A stretch of DNA of 64,000 bases from UBA5070 sp035352895 (lineage in GTDB: Bacteria; Fibrobacterota; Fibrobacteria; UBA5070): the NCBI GenBank assembly GCA_035352895.1, contig DAOPYN010000007.1:47007-111006 (forward strand). The letters run 5' to 3'. Positions 54,901-62,622 of this stretch are shown piece by piece. A program made the position numbers and the translations under genes. The notes beneath the pieces are model-generated. The model saw nothing but the letters and a program-made list of their open reading frames with translations, had not been told where the DNA came from and searched no databases. Positions within the stretch are counted from its first letter, which is position 1. The number at the start of each line of letters is the position of its first letter.

Positions 54901-55765
54901 GAAGATCGGCGGTGAGCCAATCGGGATTGGTGGCATTGGGATACAGCGGAATGTCCTGGCCGTTGAATTCCACAACCGGCAATTCCGCTCCCGGCCAAGG
55001 ATTGCGGATGTTCACGATCCCGAATCGGGTGCTGAAGGGGTTGAAGCCAGTGCACTGCATATCGACTTCCTTGGGGCTCTGGCCAGGAGGCATCGCGGGC
55101 GTGCCCCAACGAATCCAGACGGTGTCGCCGGGAATCGATTCCAGGCACTTGTCCAGGGCGCCAGGTTGCTGCACCGCCTTGGTCCCCACCGTGAGGGTCT
55201 TGCGAACATTCAGAAGTTCGGTTTCGCTGTTCCCGGCCGCTTGGTAGAGCTTGGGGCCGCGGTAGGTCGCGGCAGCCGGAAACACGAAGAATTTGGGGGT
55301 GGAGTCCGGAAGCACAACCGGGGTCTGCACACCGGTGCTCACGTTCTGGTAGGTGAAGGTGGTCTGGGTGTCGGGGAACCAGATGGTGTCTCCCGCAGCG
55401 GCTTTGTAGGTGGAATCGTTCTGGTACCATCCACGACTGTAGAGAGTATTGAACCGTACCCGCCCCATCACGTAATCGTCGGGATCGAAATCGGAAAGGG
55501 AATACCACCAGCCGAAACGCTCCGTGTCGTATGCGTTGGTCTTGACCGGACTGGGAGGCGCGCTTCCATTCACCATCTTCACCTCGGAGCCCGGCTGGAC
55601 AACCCGCAAGTTGATCACGGTATCCATCTGGTTGCGCTGCCCGAAGTAGTCGACCATGATCATCAAGGTCTTGGCAGCCTGAATCGGCGCGGTCGAGCAC
55701 AGGAACAAGACGCCGAACAAAGGCAGGAGGCGAAGCGGCGAGTTGTGGTGAGCAAAACGAGACAT
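48971..55765 (-). CDS. Giant secreted fibro-slime domain protein
   Basis: A 2264-residue exported protein, probably cell-surface. The start ATG 55765 has AAGGG ~8 bases upstream and is followed by a signal peptide ending PIQA. Residues ~460-715 form a fibro-slime (PA14-like) domain with CMHGHAAFEYTPGLKFEF, RGDDDVWVFINNKLAVDLGG and IFYCERQLSGSSI. Six units of ~200 residues follow, each with a DxNGDG calcium-loop-like motif (near 847, 1069, 1268, 1470, 1671; a degraded DPNGQG at 1878) and a DTLxVxxSEP strand. The last ~90 residues (VYDNMGTAVRQIDLS ... FVSSGVYLMRAVV) resemble FlgD-like/type IX sorting tails. Adhesion to polysaccharide is a plausible but unproven role. Confidence 0.88.
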   Translation of the reverse strand: MSRFAHHNSPLRLLPLFGVLFLCSTAPIQAAKTLMIMVDYFGQRNQMDTVINLRVVQPGSEVKMVNGSAPPSPVKTNAYDTERFGWWYSLSDFDPDDYVMGRVRFNTLYSRGWYQNDSTYKAAAGDTIWFPDTQTTFTYQNVSTGVQTPVVLPDSTPKFFVFPAAATYRGPKLYQAAGNSETELLNVRKTLTVGTKAVQQPGALDKCLESIPGDTVWIRWGTPAMPPGQSPKEVDMQCTGFNPFSTRFGIVNIRNPWPGAELPVVEFNGQDIPLYPNATNPDWLTADLRFLAPQGTPVGTIRFKKGVGSPNTFDSAGVDQVVVKPFVLTPGGANWYFVPSEAGGGILWGKGALPKPAYTLYVQNPWQPGSPRLMWEEDNNLHVLRPTQYCGWFSYPLYTAPKRVLIGHSFEDSSYGSLGVQFRKRANWIDIPATAISAKNETWIQTKNATNARIPAVAVASTTAKDCSTDTLKLVMEAFDFKGRGETGGNPPFQVGGPTETKGDASSGLVKGMVQTSLGANGLPVYTGKDSGEWQSGGINNKGPATALPLAQSLWKKSTPSNWFDTTALKAAVPGVAIGHGCVELPLVKNGAKDSGYYKFADTGFFPLDTISDRRGYSPMTATDGKQHNFLFCMHGHAAFEYTPGLKFEFRGDDDVWVFINNKLAVDLGGSHAPESTYVNLDKLRLREGNIYPFDIFYCERQLSGSSILIRTTMDLQPTWKYKALATPVGTGMIVTIQGNETNNFVPTCADLMKPQAETWVTTNGRMVVVGPPGSGLSDNYSSDTSLYGGNLTYQGGVIKLDTNKLIADPGLMWPGKYTIRVESRLGDSLYTISFTKRFGAVVVKGTVLDGNGDGIADSIRLVAPTPLFKVADNPSSHVVWFDSQGKRDSIIAVATMIRSEGDTAQTISVESKSWGIRTQLPAIRPDSLGTVLTYPSGLLIPLNNPIKLADGIAPVADSAWMVYDTTGTGRDSLYVIATEPLKALSVAANPALAGTVIVGNRLVPRLVSAVPGMLGNGSLFVITFDPANNPIQASDSLRLGGLLSDAVGNAPGLNSVWIKIKVDPVATSWMLDANGDGAPDSVVIAAKGSLSNVDSAKVQWKTYGDVDTIVTIATPGGIGVGLRLPAGILQNATYCKGCKLTVFSGADVRRFPLNDSVPAAAISAKYLYGKDFDTLVVKATEALFQGAIPGEGWLAQKPAGDAGTLGTLIAGAGQPIGDTIKLIVVPGVFTGDSIRLRGLAKDRFGSVPGAVSPFVKVIFGSQPIAVAMFDANGDGAADSVVFRLTRGASGGPVPDGFTVQWGAEEKSVPTLTKSADGKSWSGPIGPFAKGVTSTPVGSTGWIQVGTDVLTWRAVVDDSVAAVAVKAAYRYGIGMDSLVVTTSEPVTEGNLPGEGWFGLKDAGSADLAGRLVATTNAQGQATTQIVLMVAPGTADGDSLRLRGWARDAGWVVPGAVSPFVPLVYGPQKIRVILRDANGDGQADDVEYRLTRSASGAPVPSGFGLTWNGAVLNAASLTRSADQMSWRGPIGPALLGTAGLPTDMGWITVGTDVDSYRAVVEDSIAPVAMSAKLIFGFVAGSADTLEIVGSEPISKVGAALAMLASDPSATPVKIMSANPDISGKVLRVVVPQGSIASDVAWARFDKSITDGHVAVGDSSRWVPLKVTPSGRGSMFDSNGDGQADSISVELRGALVATHVVVTWPGSAPQTWPIVRIQNDQFGIRAPDAGFPKGSTSCPSGCTIQFLDNGADVATWVLLDRVAPIVVSGSYAFGAAGDADTLTVNFSEPVKSISSNPSWVEWGGKGQTGAVTHSPLPVLSPDGLVATLYLKDANVASDAWDSVRIASGTLAGNLSDMGGTTVGKASPFAPVVWGIPPMTAAVFDPNGQGRGTEVGVYLSRPVPSAAFQAIKKVSVNWGSETRDVVLTSNSTGVWKQPLDNPFALGVTSCESCVGAVSTLSASRAIPVLDSVPPSAIKATFRYSIRAIARDTLTVELSEPWTGGVPTDLKTPLVRVGRPAKGMELNNVYGWYQKTSTSIQFYLDTAWQDSFGRGDSVRLSWNDGKPVVKDAKGNLVGEKSRWVPIEFGLRPVEFVIEQRRPIVINGRGDNPGWTEPPAGTPGIEILVLPSDKKVSPTKDNYVRIGDGMKVENGQIVDGTPGVNPVEKTAGVRIKLNRPLEGTLFVYDNMGTAVRQIDLSMLKGSLWPAGEEDVERDVEIRWNWTAENGKFVSSGVYLMRAVVKFKDKEGKSDFRNLLWKFGWVYEKK

Positions 55766-56092
55766 GGACTGGACCCTTCGATCGAGGTACCGATGAACGT
55801 CGGTATAATACGCACGGTTGCCGGGCATCACAGTGCGATTGTGCGAACTGGACCGAGATTTGCGAAAAGGGGCGGGTTGTGGAGGATGATTCCGTACTCC
55901 GCAAGAGAACGTAAGCAATTGTCACGCCACAAGGAATGCCACCTAAACACACGCTTCTGTATATCGGCGTTGCCAAACCGCTCTCATCGACCTTAGCTTG
56001 AAGCTTCCAACGGGGGAGGCTCTTTCTCTTCCCCTGTCCCGCGACGCGACCCCCATCCGTCGCCCGCACCACGTCCCTGGATTCCTCCGCCC
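55766..56092. other. Divergent region upstream of the fibro-slime gene
   Basis: No gene is supported in these 327 bases. A -10-like TATTAT reads toward the giant gene (plus-strand TATAAT at 55804-55809) without a convincing -35. Nothing else stands out. Confidence 0.4.
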
Positions 56093-56638
56093 ATGGCAAC
56101 TTCCTCTTCCAGTCGTTCCTCCTTCCTCTTTCCGAAGCACCCGCACCAACAGAACGCATCCCTTGTGGTTCTCGTTCTTTTGAGCCTTCCCATCGCCACC
56201 TCCGCGTTCAAGGGAGATTTCCTCATCGAAGGGGGGCCTTTGGTGAGTGGAAGAAGCATCCCGCAGCTGAATCAACCCGGAATCGGCGTGTCGGCGGGCG
56301 TGCTGTCCTCCTTGACAGAACACGCCGATCTCGGGATCACCGGCAGTTACGAACACCAGAATGGGGAGATGGGAGGATTGGATCTGGCCACCATCGGAAT
56401 CCAAAGCTGGTTTGGAGGCATCCGAAGCAAAGTTCGCCCCCAGTTGGGGACACAGTTGGGACTGGCCCTGACCGACGAGCTCAGTGCAAGTCTCCACCTG
56501 GGCGCTCAGGCGCGCGCCATCTTCGACCTCCCCTACCTGGCCCGCCTGTACCTTGGAGCCGCCTTCGGCGGCAATATCGGCGAACGAAGCAGCACATACA
56601 GACGCGGGGAATTCGGAACCCAATTCAGATTCGACTGA
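56093..56638 (+). CDS. Small outer-membrane-like protein of unknown function
   Basis: A 181-residue protein with a serine/basic N terminus followed by a signal-like hydrophobic run (SLVVLVLLSLPIATSAF). The mature ~140 residues alternate like a small beta-barrel (ADLGITGSYEHQNGEMGG, then QLGTQLGLALTDELSASLHLG) and end in FGTQFRFD, a terminal aromatic-D pattern loosely like outer-membrane barrels. The start ATG 56093 has a weak ribosome site, and the true start may be downstream. Confidence 0.5.
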   Translation: MATSSSSRSSFLFPKHPHQQNASLVVLVLLSLPIATSAFKGDFLIEGGPLVSGRSIPQLNQPGIGVSAGVLSSLTEHADLGITGSYEHQNGEMGGLDLATIGIQSWFGGIRSKVRPQLGTQLGLALTDELSASLHLGAQARAIFDLPYLARLYLGAAFGGNIGERSSTYRRGEFGTQFRFD

Positions 56639-56756
56639 CCTTTCCCGTCGGCTTTTGGACGTCAAGCCCCCGCCTTGGCCCGGCCGTTCCCTATCTTTGC
56701 CAAAGATGCCTGCGGGTTTTCGAAGCGCGGGTACGTTCCATGCAATCGAGGATCTT

Positions 56757-57989
56757 GTGAACGAATCGTATATCCAGAAGCTGTTCGCCGAGCGGATCGG
56801 CGGCGAAAACTACGGCAAGTCCAACGCCATCTACAAGTTCGAGAAGATCAAGCGTGCGAAGCGCCAAGCCATCGCGGACTTCCCCAATCGTCCCTTGATC
56901 GATTTCGGAATCGGTGAAAACGACGAAATGGCTCCCGCTCCGGTTCGTGCGGCGCTCAAGCGGGAGGTCGATGTTCCTTCCAACCGCGGCTACGCGGACA
57001 ACGGCATTCTTCCGTACCAGGAAGCCGCCGCGCGCTACATGGAACGCAACTTCGGGGTCAAGTTGGACCCCGCCACCCAGATCCTGCATACCATCGGCTC
57101 CAAGCCGGCGTACGCCTTGCTTCCGGCCGTTTTCATCAATCCGGGGGACGTGACCCTCTTCACGGTTCCGGGGTACCCCGTGGCGGGAACCTGGACACGG
57201 TATCTGGGCGGCATCGTCCACAACCTCCCCCTGCTCCCGGAAAACGACTTTTTCCCGGACCTGGACACCATCCCGGCGGAAGTCCTGGCCAAGGCCAAGA
57301 TCCTGGTCATCAACTACCCGAACAGCCCCTCCGGCAAGACCGCCACCCGGGCCTTCTACGAGAAAGTCGTCGCTTTCGCCAAGGCGCACAACATCGTGGT
57401 GATCCAGGACGCGGCCCACCTGCCCTTCACCCACGGCGCCAAACCCCTGTCCTTCCTGGAAATTCCCGGCGCCATGGATGTCGGCGTGGAAGTCCACTCG
57501 ATGAGCAAGGGCTGGCACATGATCGGGTGGCGGTTGGGCTTCGTCGCCGGCAATCCGCTGGTGATCAAGGCCCTGGGAGATGTCAAGGACAACTCGGATT
57601 CCGGACAGTTCAAGGCCATCCAGATGGCCGCCGCCGCCGCGCTGGACGACGACTCCCTCTGGAAGGCAGCCCAGCAGAAGTACCAGCGCCGCCAGGAAAT
57701 GCTGGTGGAACGTCTGCGCGCGTTGGGCTTCGACGCCCGAATGCCCGAAGGAACGTATTTCCTGTACGCGAAGGCGCCCAAGGGCATCGAGAACGGCCCC
57801 GTGTTCGAGCATGCCGAAGCGGCCAGCCAGTGGTTCATCCGGGAGAAGAGCATCGTCACCGTGCCCTTCGACGACATCGGACCCCACCTGCGCTTTTCCG
57901 TGACCTACGAAGCCCCCACCCTCGCCGACGAGAAGGCCTACATGGACGCCTTTTCCGAGCGACTCGCTGGGATCCGATTCCAGTTCTGA
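56757..57989 (+). CDS. dapL: LL-diaminopimelate aminotransferase
   Basis: DapL converts tetrahydrodipicolinate and glutamate directly to LL-diaminopimelate for lysine and peptidoglycan synthesis, replacing DapC/D/E. The 410-residue fold-type I aminotransferase starts at GTG 56757 (GAGG six bases upstream) with the family opening NESYIQKLFAERIGG. It has IDFGIGENDEMAP (~44), the PLP region NYPNSPSGKTA (~185), QDAAHLPF, and the PLP lysine in HSMSKGWHMIGWRLGF (~250). The length and the SKGWHMIGWR loop fit the DapL group. It overlaps the next gene (TGATG). Confidence 0.88.
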   Translation: MNESYIQKLFAERIGGENYGKSNAIYKFEKIKRAKRQAIADFPNRPLIDFGIGENDEMAPAPVRAALKREVDVPSNRGYADNGILPYQEAAARYMERNFGVKLDPATQILHTIGSKPAYALLPAVFINPGDVTLFTVPGYPVAGTWTRYLGGIVHNLPLLPENDFFPDLDTIPAEVLAKAKILVINYPNSPSGKTATRAFYEKVVAFAKAHNIVVIQDAAHLPFTHGAKPLSFLEIPGAMDVGVEVHSMSKGWHMIGWRLGFVAGNPLVIKALGDVKDNSDSGQFKAIQMAAAAALDDDSLWKAAQQKYQRRQEMLVERLRALGFDARMPEGTYFLYAKAPKGIENGPVFEHAEAASQWFIREKSIVTVPFDDIGPHLRFSVTYEAPTLADEKAYMDAFSERLAGIRFQF

Positions 57990-59815
57990 TGGCATCCAAC
58001 GCGTCCTACGCCCCGGCCGCCGCGCTCAAGCGCCTGGTTCGCGGCTCCTCGCTTCTGGCGTCCGCTGGATTCCTGCGCGACGGTGCAGCCGCATTCCGCA
58101 CCAGGTCCCTCTCCGCACCGGAAACCCTGCAGCTGGAACGCCAGGGTTGCGTCTGCGGCGATTGGACCCGCGTGCGAGTCCAGGATGGATTCGACCCCGT
58201 CCATGTCCGGGAAACCACGTTCGAAGGGGATGTCTCGCTCCCCCGCTTCTCCGGCACCGTGATGCTCCCGGGCCATGTGAGCCTGCCCACCGGGATCCGT
58301 CGCGCGCACATCCGGGACGCGGTGATCGGAAATTGCTGCATCCACGATGTGGGGATCCTGGCGCGGCAAGTGGTCCAGGACGCGGCGGTGGTCTTCCGCG
58401 TGGGTTCGCTGGTCGCCTCGGGCACTTCGGCGTTCGCCACCGGCTCCAAGATCCAGGTGGGCCTGGAAACGGGGGAACGAAGCATCCCTCTGTTCGCGGA
58501 AATGGACATGGAACTCGCCGCCTGGCTCGCATTCCATCCCGAATCCTCCCCGGAGCGGATGGCCTACGAAGACGCATTGACCACCCACGCGGAGACCATC
58601 CGCCACGGGGCAGGATGGGTAGGCGAGGGCGCACAGCTTTGCAACACCGTATCCGTCCGCAACGCCTGGATCGGTCCCCACGCCCGCGTCGACGGCGCCC
58701 AACTGGTGCGGGACACGGCAGTCCTGTCCAGCATCGAATCCCCTTCGCAGATCCGCGAAGGCGCCGTGGTCGAGCACTCCGTTCTCCAGTGCGGAGTCCG
58801 GATCCGCACCATGGCGATCGTGCGCAAGGCGCTCTTCTGCGAAGCCTCCGGAGCCAGTCGCCATGCCAAGGTCCTGGACGCCGTGGTGGGTGCCAACACG
58901 GAAATCCAGGAAGGCGAGCTGACCAGCTCCATCCTGGGGCCTCTGGTGGGATTCCATCATCAGTCCATGGTGATCGCCTGCCTTTGGCCGGAAGGCCGGG
59001 GCAACGTGGGACACGGGGCCGCATTGGGCTCCAACCACACCGGACGCCGCGCCGACCAGGAGCTTCGTCCCGGCGAAGGTCAGTTCTTCGGGTTGTGCAG
59101 CCAGGTACAATTTCCGTCAGACTTCTCCGAAGCCCCTTGGAGCCTCGTCGCCATGGGCACCAGGGTTCCTCCGGGTTCGGTCAAACTCCCCTTCTCGCTG
59201 GTGGTTTCCGACCCGGGCCATTCCCTGGTCAGGATCCGTCCCGGCTGGATGTGGCTGCAGAACGCGTACTCCCTGGAACGTGCGGAATCGAAGCTGGGCA
59301 GCCGCGACCGCACCCATAACAAGATCTGTCAACAGCCCCTGTTCCATCGGGGGATCCTGGAGAAGGTGAAATCGGCTCGCGATCTCCTCCGTGCCGTCCA
59401 AGGCACCCAGGAATGGTGGACGGCGAAGGAACTGCCGGCGGTGGGCCCCGGGAGGATGTCCGAAGCCGACCGGCTCGCCGGCATCGACGCATACACGGAA
59501 TGCCTGACCTTGATCACGCTGCGCGCCACGATGTCCGGCTCCGATCCGGAATTGTCCGCCTGGTCCCGATCCTTCCTCCGGGAAGAATTCCCCGACCTTT
59601 CCCTCGACGAACTCCTCGAACGCCTTCCCGGCCTGGAACGCCTCTGGCTTCGCAGGGTGCGACGCAGTCGGGAAAAGGACGACGTCAAGGGAGCCGAAGT
59701 CTTCCTCGACTACGCTTCCGTGCACCTGCCCGCCAAGGAAGACGACATCGTCCGTCTCGCCGGCGCTCGCGCCCGGGAAACCGCCCGGCTGATCCGGTCC
59801 CGCCCCCGTGTCTGA
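57989..59815 (+). CDS. DUF4954 family protein (left-handed beta-helix)
   Basis: A 608-residue cytoplasmic protein of the DUF4954 family, seen mainly in Bacteroidota/Fibrobacterota-type bacteria. The family opening LSAPETLQLERQGCVCGDWTRV and FDPVHVRETTFEGDVSL are visible. Long runs of hexapeptide-like repeats (~90-150 and ~215-330, e.g. AWIGPHARVDGAQLVRDTAV) predict a left-handed beta-helix as in sugar-nucleotide transferases, and the C-terminal ~180 residues are helical. The reaction is unknown. It overlaps dapL by one base and birA by eight. Confidence 0.75.
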   Translation: MASNASYAPAAALKRLVRGSSLLASAGFLRDGAAAFRTRSLSAPETLQLERQGCVCGDWTRVRVQDGFDPVHVRETTFEGDVSLPRFSGTVMLPGHVSLPTGIRRAHIRDAVIGNCCIHDVGILARQVVQDAAVVFRVGSLVASGTSAFATGSKIQVGLETGERSIPLFAEMDMELAAWLAFHPESSPERMAYEDALTTHAETIRHGAGWVGEGAQLCNTVSVRNAWIGPHARVDGAQLVRDTAVLSSIESPSQIREGAVVEHSVLQCGVRIRTMAIVRKALFCEASGASRHAKVLDAVVGANTEIQEGELTSSILGPLVGFHHQSMVIACLWPEGRGNVGHGAALGSNHTGRRADQELRPGEGQFFGLCSQVQFPSDFSEAPWSLVAMGTRVPPGSVKLPFSLVVSDPGHSLVRIRPGWMWLQNAYSLERAESKLGSRDRTHNKICQQPLFHRGILEKVKSARDLLRAVQGTQEWWTAKELPAVGPGRMSEADRLAGIDAYTECLTLITLRATMSGSDPELSAWSRSFLREEFPDLSLDELLERLPGLERLWLRRVRRSREKDDVKGAEVFLDYASVHLPAKEDDIVRLAGARARETARLIRSRPRV

Positions 59816-60560
59816 AGGGTTCCGCGGAGGAACTCTCCTGCGGTTGGGAGAAGTCGATTCCACGATGTCGGTTGCCCGGGAACTGCCCCAGGATTCCGGG
59901 ATGGTCACCGTGGTGGCCCAATCCCAGACCCGCGGCCGGGGACGGTTCGAGCGTGTCTGGGTTTCTCCCCCCAAGGGCGGCCTCTACTTGACCGTCCGCA
60001 TGCCCTGGGACACGCGCCCGTTGGCGCAAGCCCCCTTGGTTTCGCTGGGGTGCGCCTTGGCCTTGGCCCGTCTGTGCCGGGAGCTGGGAATCGGGAGCGT
60101 GAGCCTCAAATGGCCCAACGACCTCATCCTCTCCGGCGGGAAAGCGGCCGGGATCCTGGCGGAGATGATCCATCCGCAAGGCGTTCCCGTCCTGTTGGTC
60201 GGTGTCGGAATCGATGTCGACCTCCCCGGTTCGAGCCTGGAGGGCGTGGGCCAGCCCACGACGACCCTCTCCCGGCAAGCGGGTCGGACCTTGGATTGCG
60301 AATGCATCCTCGAACGATTCCTCCAGCTGTGGAGCGAGGTCGATCGTGCGTTGGAATCCGATGGATTCGCCTGTCTGGTCGAGGAGTTCCGGAGCTTCTC
60401 CGATGTGGAAGGACGCACCTTCCGCTTGGCCGGAACCGGCCCGACCCGGCGGATCCGGGTCCGCTCCGTGCAGGACGACGGCTCCCTCGAGGTCGAATCG
60501 CTGTCGTCGGGCGAAGTCATCACCGTCTACGGCGGGGAATTGCTACCCGATGCCACCTGA
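59808..60560 (+). CDS. birA: Biotin--[acetyl-CoA-carboxylase] ligase
   Basis: BirA attaches biotin to carrier proteins such as that needed by the PycB-type enzyme at 10.4-11.9 kb. The 250-residue protein has only the catalytic and C-terminal domains, with no HTH, so it is not a repressor. The motifs are LGEVDSTMSVAREL, the biotinyl-AMP loop QTRGRGRFERVW, SLKWPNDLILSGGKAAGILAE and VGVGIDVD. The GTG start lies inside the end of the DUF4954 gene. Confidence 0.9.
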   Translation: MSEGFRGGTLLRLGEVDSTMSVARELPQDSGMVTVVAQSQTRGRGRFERVWVSPPKGGLYLTVRMPWDTRPLAQAPLVSLGCALALARLCRELGIGSVSLKWPNDLILSGGKAAGILAEMIHPQGVPVLLVGVGIDVDLPGSSLEGVGQPTTTLSRQAGRTLDCECILERFLQLWSEVDRALESDGFACLVEEFRSFSDVEGRTFRLAGTGPTRRIRVRSVQDDGSLEVESLSSGEVITVYGGELLPDAT

Positions 60561-60606
60561 TGCGCATTCCGGCAACAGGCGCGGGAACGTGGTATCTTTG
60601 ACCGCG

Positions 60607-61962
60607 ATGATCTCCCTCTCGCGAGCATGCGCCGTCGTTCTCTGGCTGTTTGGAACGTCATCGGCGCTTCCTACCGACGCTTTGCTGGACAGCCTGCAAT
60701 TGGCCGCCCTCCAGCACGAGAAGTCGGGAGAGTTCGGCGAACGGGACAGGACGGAATCTCTCCTGGAGAACCTTTCGCGGCAACGGATCGTGGCGGACTC
60801 GTCGCCGGAGCATCCCCGTGCGCGCCTGGATGCCCTGGAACAGATGCGTGCGGAAAGAGCCAAACGCGAGGCGGAGGAGATCGCCGCCATGCGTGCGCCC
60901 CCCGTGGCGGTGGACACCCTGGCAAGCGAACCGGAGCCACCTCCCACCGCACCAGCTCCCTCCGCCCCCAAGGACAGCGCCATCGCCTCCTCGGTCCGGC
61001 CAGTCGACTCCATCGCCGCGCCCGCGATCACGCCCACGCCGAGCCTATCGTCCGCACGCTGCACTTCCGGGGTAGCCAAGTTCCGCTGGATCTCGCCACC
61101 TCCATCCGCGCTCGGCTCCAGAAAACAGGAACCGGTGGATGTCCGCGTCCAAATCGAGGCCCCCTGCGGACTCCGCAGGGTGGAGCTGTTCCTGGACGAC
61201 CAATCGCAAGGACCTCTGGCCGCTTCGACTTCCAACAAGGGCGTCTTCGAATACTCCCACAAGATCCCCGCCACTCCCGGGGTGCACCGGTTGGAGATCC
61301 TCGCCTGCGATACCTTCGATCTCTGCGCCAGGAGTTCCACGGCCGAGTATCGGATTTCCGGGCCGATCCCCCCCTGGATTCCCAGGTTGGTCGGCTTGCT
61401 GGTCGCTCTCTGCGGGTTGGTTGGACTCGGCTTGGCCCTCCGTCGCAGGCCCCACTCGAAACCGGTCTCCAGACCTCCGGGGACCTCCATCGCCCTGCCG
61501 ATTCCCGACTCCACGGGGATTTCCGGAACCCTCCGACGCCGCCTCCAGCAAGTGGCCCAGGAAATCGGTCCTGCCTTTCCCGCCGTTTCGCTGCGCATCC
61601 CGGACAATCCTCCAGCATTGAACATCGACCCCGAATCCATCGGCGACGCGATGACCTCCCTTCTGCGTTTCCATGCCAAGAGGTCGGCCGCGGGGGGCCA
61701 GGTCCTGATCGCCATGGGGCATGGCCCCCTATCGGCCGAAGTGGTCATCGAAGACACCGCCGCCACGCCGGACGATGGCGCCCTGGGATCCATCTTCGAC
61801 GGGAGTCGTCCCTTCCTGAAGGACCGCCTTGGGCTGGACCAGGAACTGATCGCCGCCAAGGAAGCCTTCAATCGACCGGGTTGCTCCCTGTTCGCCGAGG
61901 CGCGCATCGACGGCGGTCTTCGCTGCCGGATGAAGCTCCCTCTTTCGCAGGGCACGGCGTGA
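60607..61962 (+). CDS. Membrane protein with a decayed histidine-kinase-like ATPase domain
   Basis: A 451-residue protein of unknown role. A signal peptide (1-~21) precedes a periplasmic part: a charged helix (~25-95), a Pro/Ala-rich linker (~100-145) and a beta domain with paired cysteines (~155-255, VDVRVQIEAPCGLRRVELFLDD). One membrane helix (IPRLVGLLVALCGLVGLGLAL, ~260-280) follows. The cytoplasmic C-terminal ~150 residues resemble a GHKL kinase ATPase (DPESIGDAMTSLLRFHAKRS as N-box, GLDQELIAAKEAF as G2-like, CRMKLPLSQG as the final strand), but the N-box asparagine and the G1 DxG are replaced. No DHp histidine is obvious. Confidence 0.6.
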   Translation: MISLSRACAVVLWLFGTSSALPTDALLDSLQLAALQHEKSGEFGERDRTESLLENLSRQRIVADSSPEHPRARLDALEQMRAERAKREAEEIAAMRAPPVAVDTLASEPEPPPTAPAPSAPKDSAIASSVRPVDSIAAPAITPTPSLSSARCTSGVAKFRWISPPPSALGSRKQEPVDVRVQIEAPCGLRRVELFLDDQSQGPLAASTSNKGVFEYSHKIPATPGVHRLEILACDTFDLCARSSTAEYRISGPIPPWIPRLVGLLVALCGLVGLGLALRRRPHSKPVSRPPGTSIALPIPDSTGISGTLRRRLQQVAQEIGPAFPAVSLRIPDNPPALNIDPESIGDAMTSLLRFHAKRSAAGGQVLIAMGHGPLSAEVVIEDTAATPDDGALGSIFDGSRPFLKDRLGLDQELIAAKEAFNRPGCSLFAEARIDGGLRCRMKLPLSQGTA

Positions 61963-62612
61963 AGGATTGGAATCCAGAGGGGCTTCCCAGCTTCTTCGAA
62001 CGGCTCCGGAACCTGAGCGCCATCCGTCGGTTCGGCACACTACCGTCCGCCCACCCCGACAGCGTGGCCAACCACAGCTTCGATGTGGCCGTCCTGGCCA
62101 TGATGATCGCCGACCGCGAAGGAGATCCAGGCCTTTCCGTCGAGCGAATCCTCCGCAAGGCGCTGTGGCACGATTTCGAGGAGACCATCGTCTCCGACAT
62201 TCCCCACCCCATCAAGCACCGCTACCAGGGCGGAAGGCTCGGCCAGCTCCTCGAGGAGATCGTGGAGACGGTTCTGGAGAACGAGGCCTTCCACGAACTT
62301 CCCGACGACCTTTCCCGTCGCTACGCCTCCGACGCCAAGGACGCCAAGCGCGGACGCGAGGGGGAGGTGGTCGCCGCGGCCGACGCCATGGACCTAGTGA
62401 TCGTGGCCACCCGCGAGATCAAGATGGGCAACCGGTACTTCGAGCACATCTTCGACGTGGGGATGAAGCTCTGCGAGAAGCACAGGCAATTCAAACTTGT
62501 CGATGAATTCTGTCGCGTCGCCCGCGGATACCTGGAAAAGGGCCAGTTCGTCGACGGAGTGTTCCACGAGAACCGCACGTCCCAAACCGACCTGTTCTCT
62601 CCCGGAGCCTAG
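61959..62612 (+). CDS. HD domain hydrolase, YfbR-like
   Basis: A 217-residue metal-dependent phosphohydrolase of the HD superfamily, close to YfbR 5'-deoxynucleotidases. The metal ligands are in SVANHSFDVAVLA (H), LWHDFEETIVSDIPHPIK (HD with the following E and D) and AAADAMDLVI (D). It would dephosphorylate deoxynucleoside monophosphates if it follows YfbR. The GTG start overlaps the previous stop (GTGA), so it belongs to the same transcript as the ATPase-like protein. Confidence 0.82.
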   Translation: MKDWNPEGLPSFFERLRNLSAIRRFGTLPSAHPDSVANHSFDVAVLAMMIADREGDPGLSVERILRKALWHDFEETIVSDIPHPIKHRYQGGRLGQLLEEIVETVLENEAFHELPDDLSRRYASDAKDAKRGREGEVVAAADAMDLVIVATREIKMGNRYFEHIFDVGMKLCEKHRQFKLVDEFCRVARGYLEKGQFVDGVFHENRTSQTDLFSPGA

Positions 62613-62622
62613 GTCCGTTCGC

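Noticed and set aside
50333..55996. Very long plus-strand open frame (1887 codons) opposite the fibro-slime gene
   Set aside because: It is the antisense shadow of a GC-rich repetitive gene. It has no signal peptide, domain or ribosome site, while the minus-strand protein has all of these.
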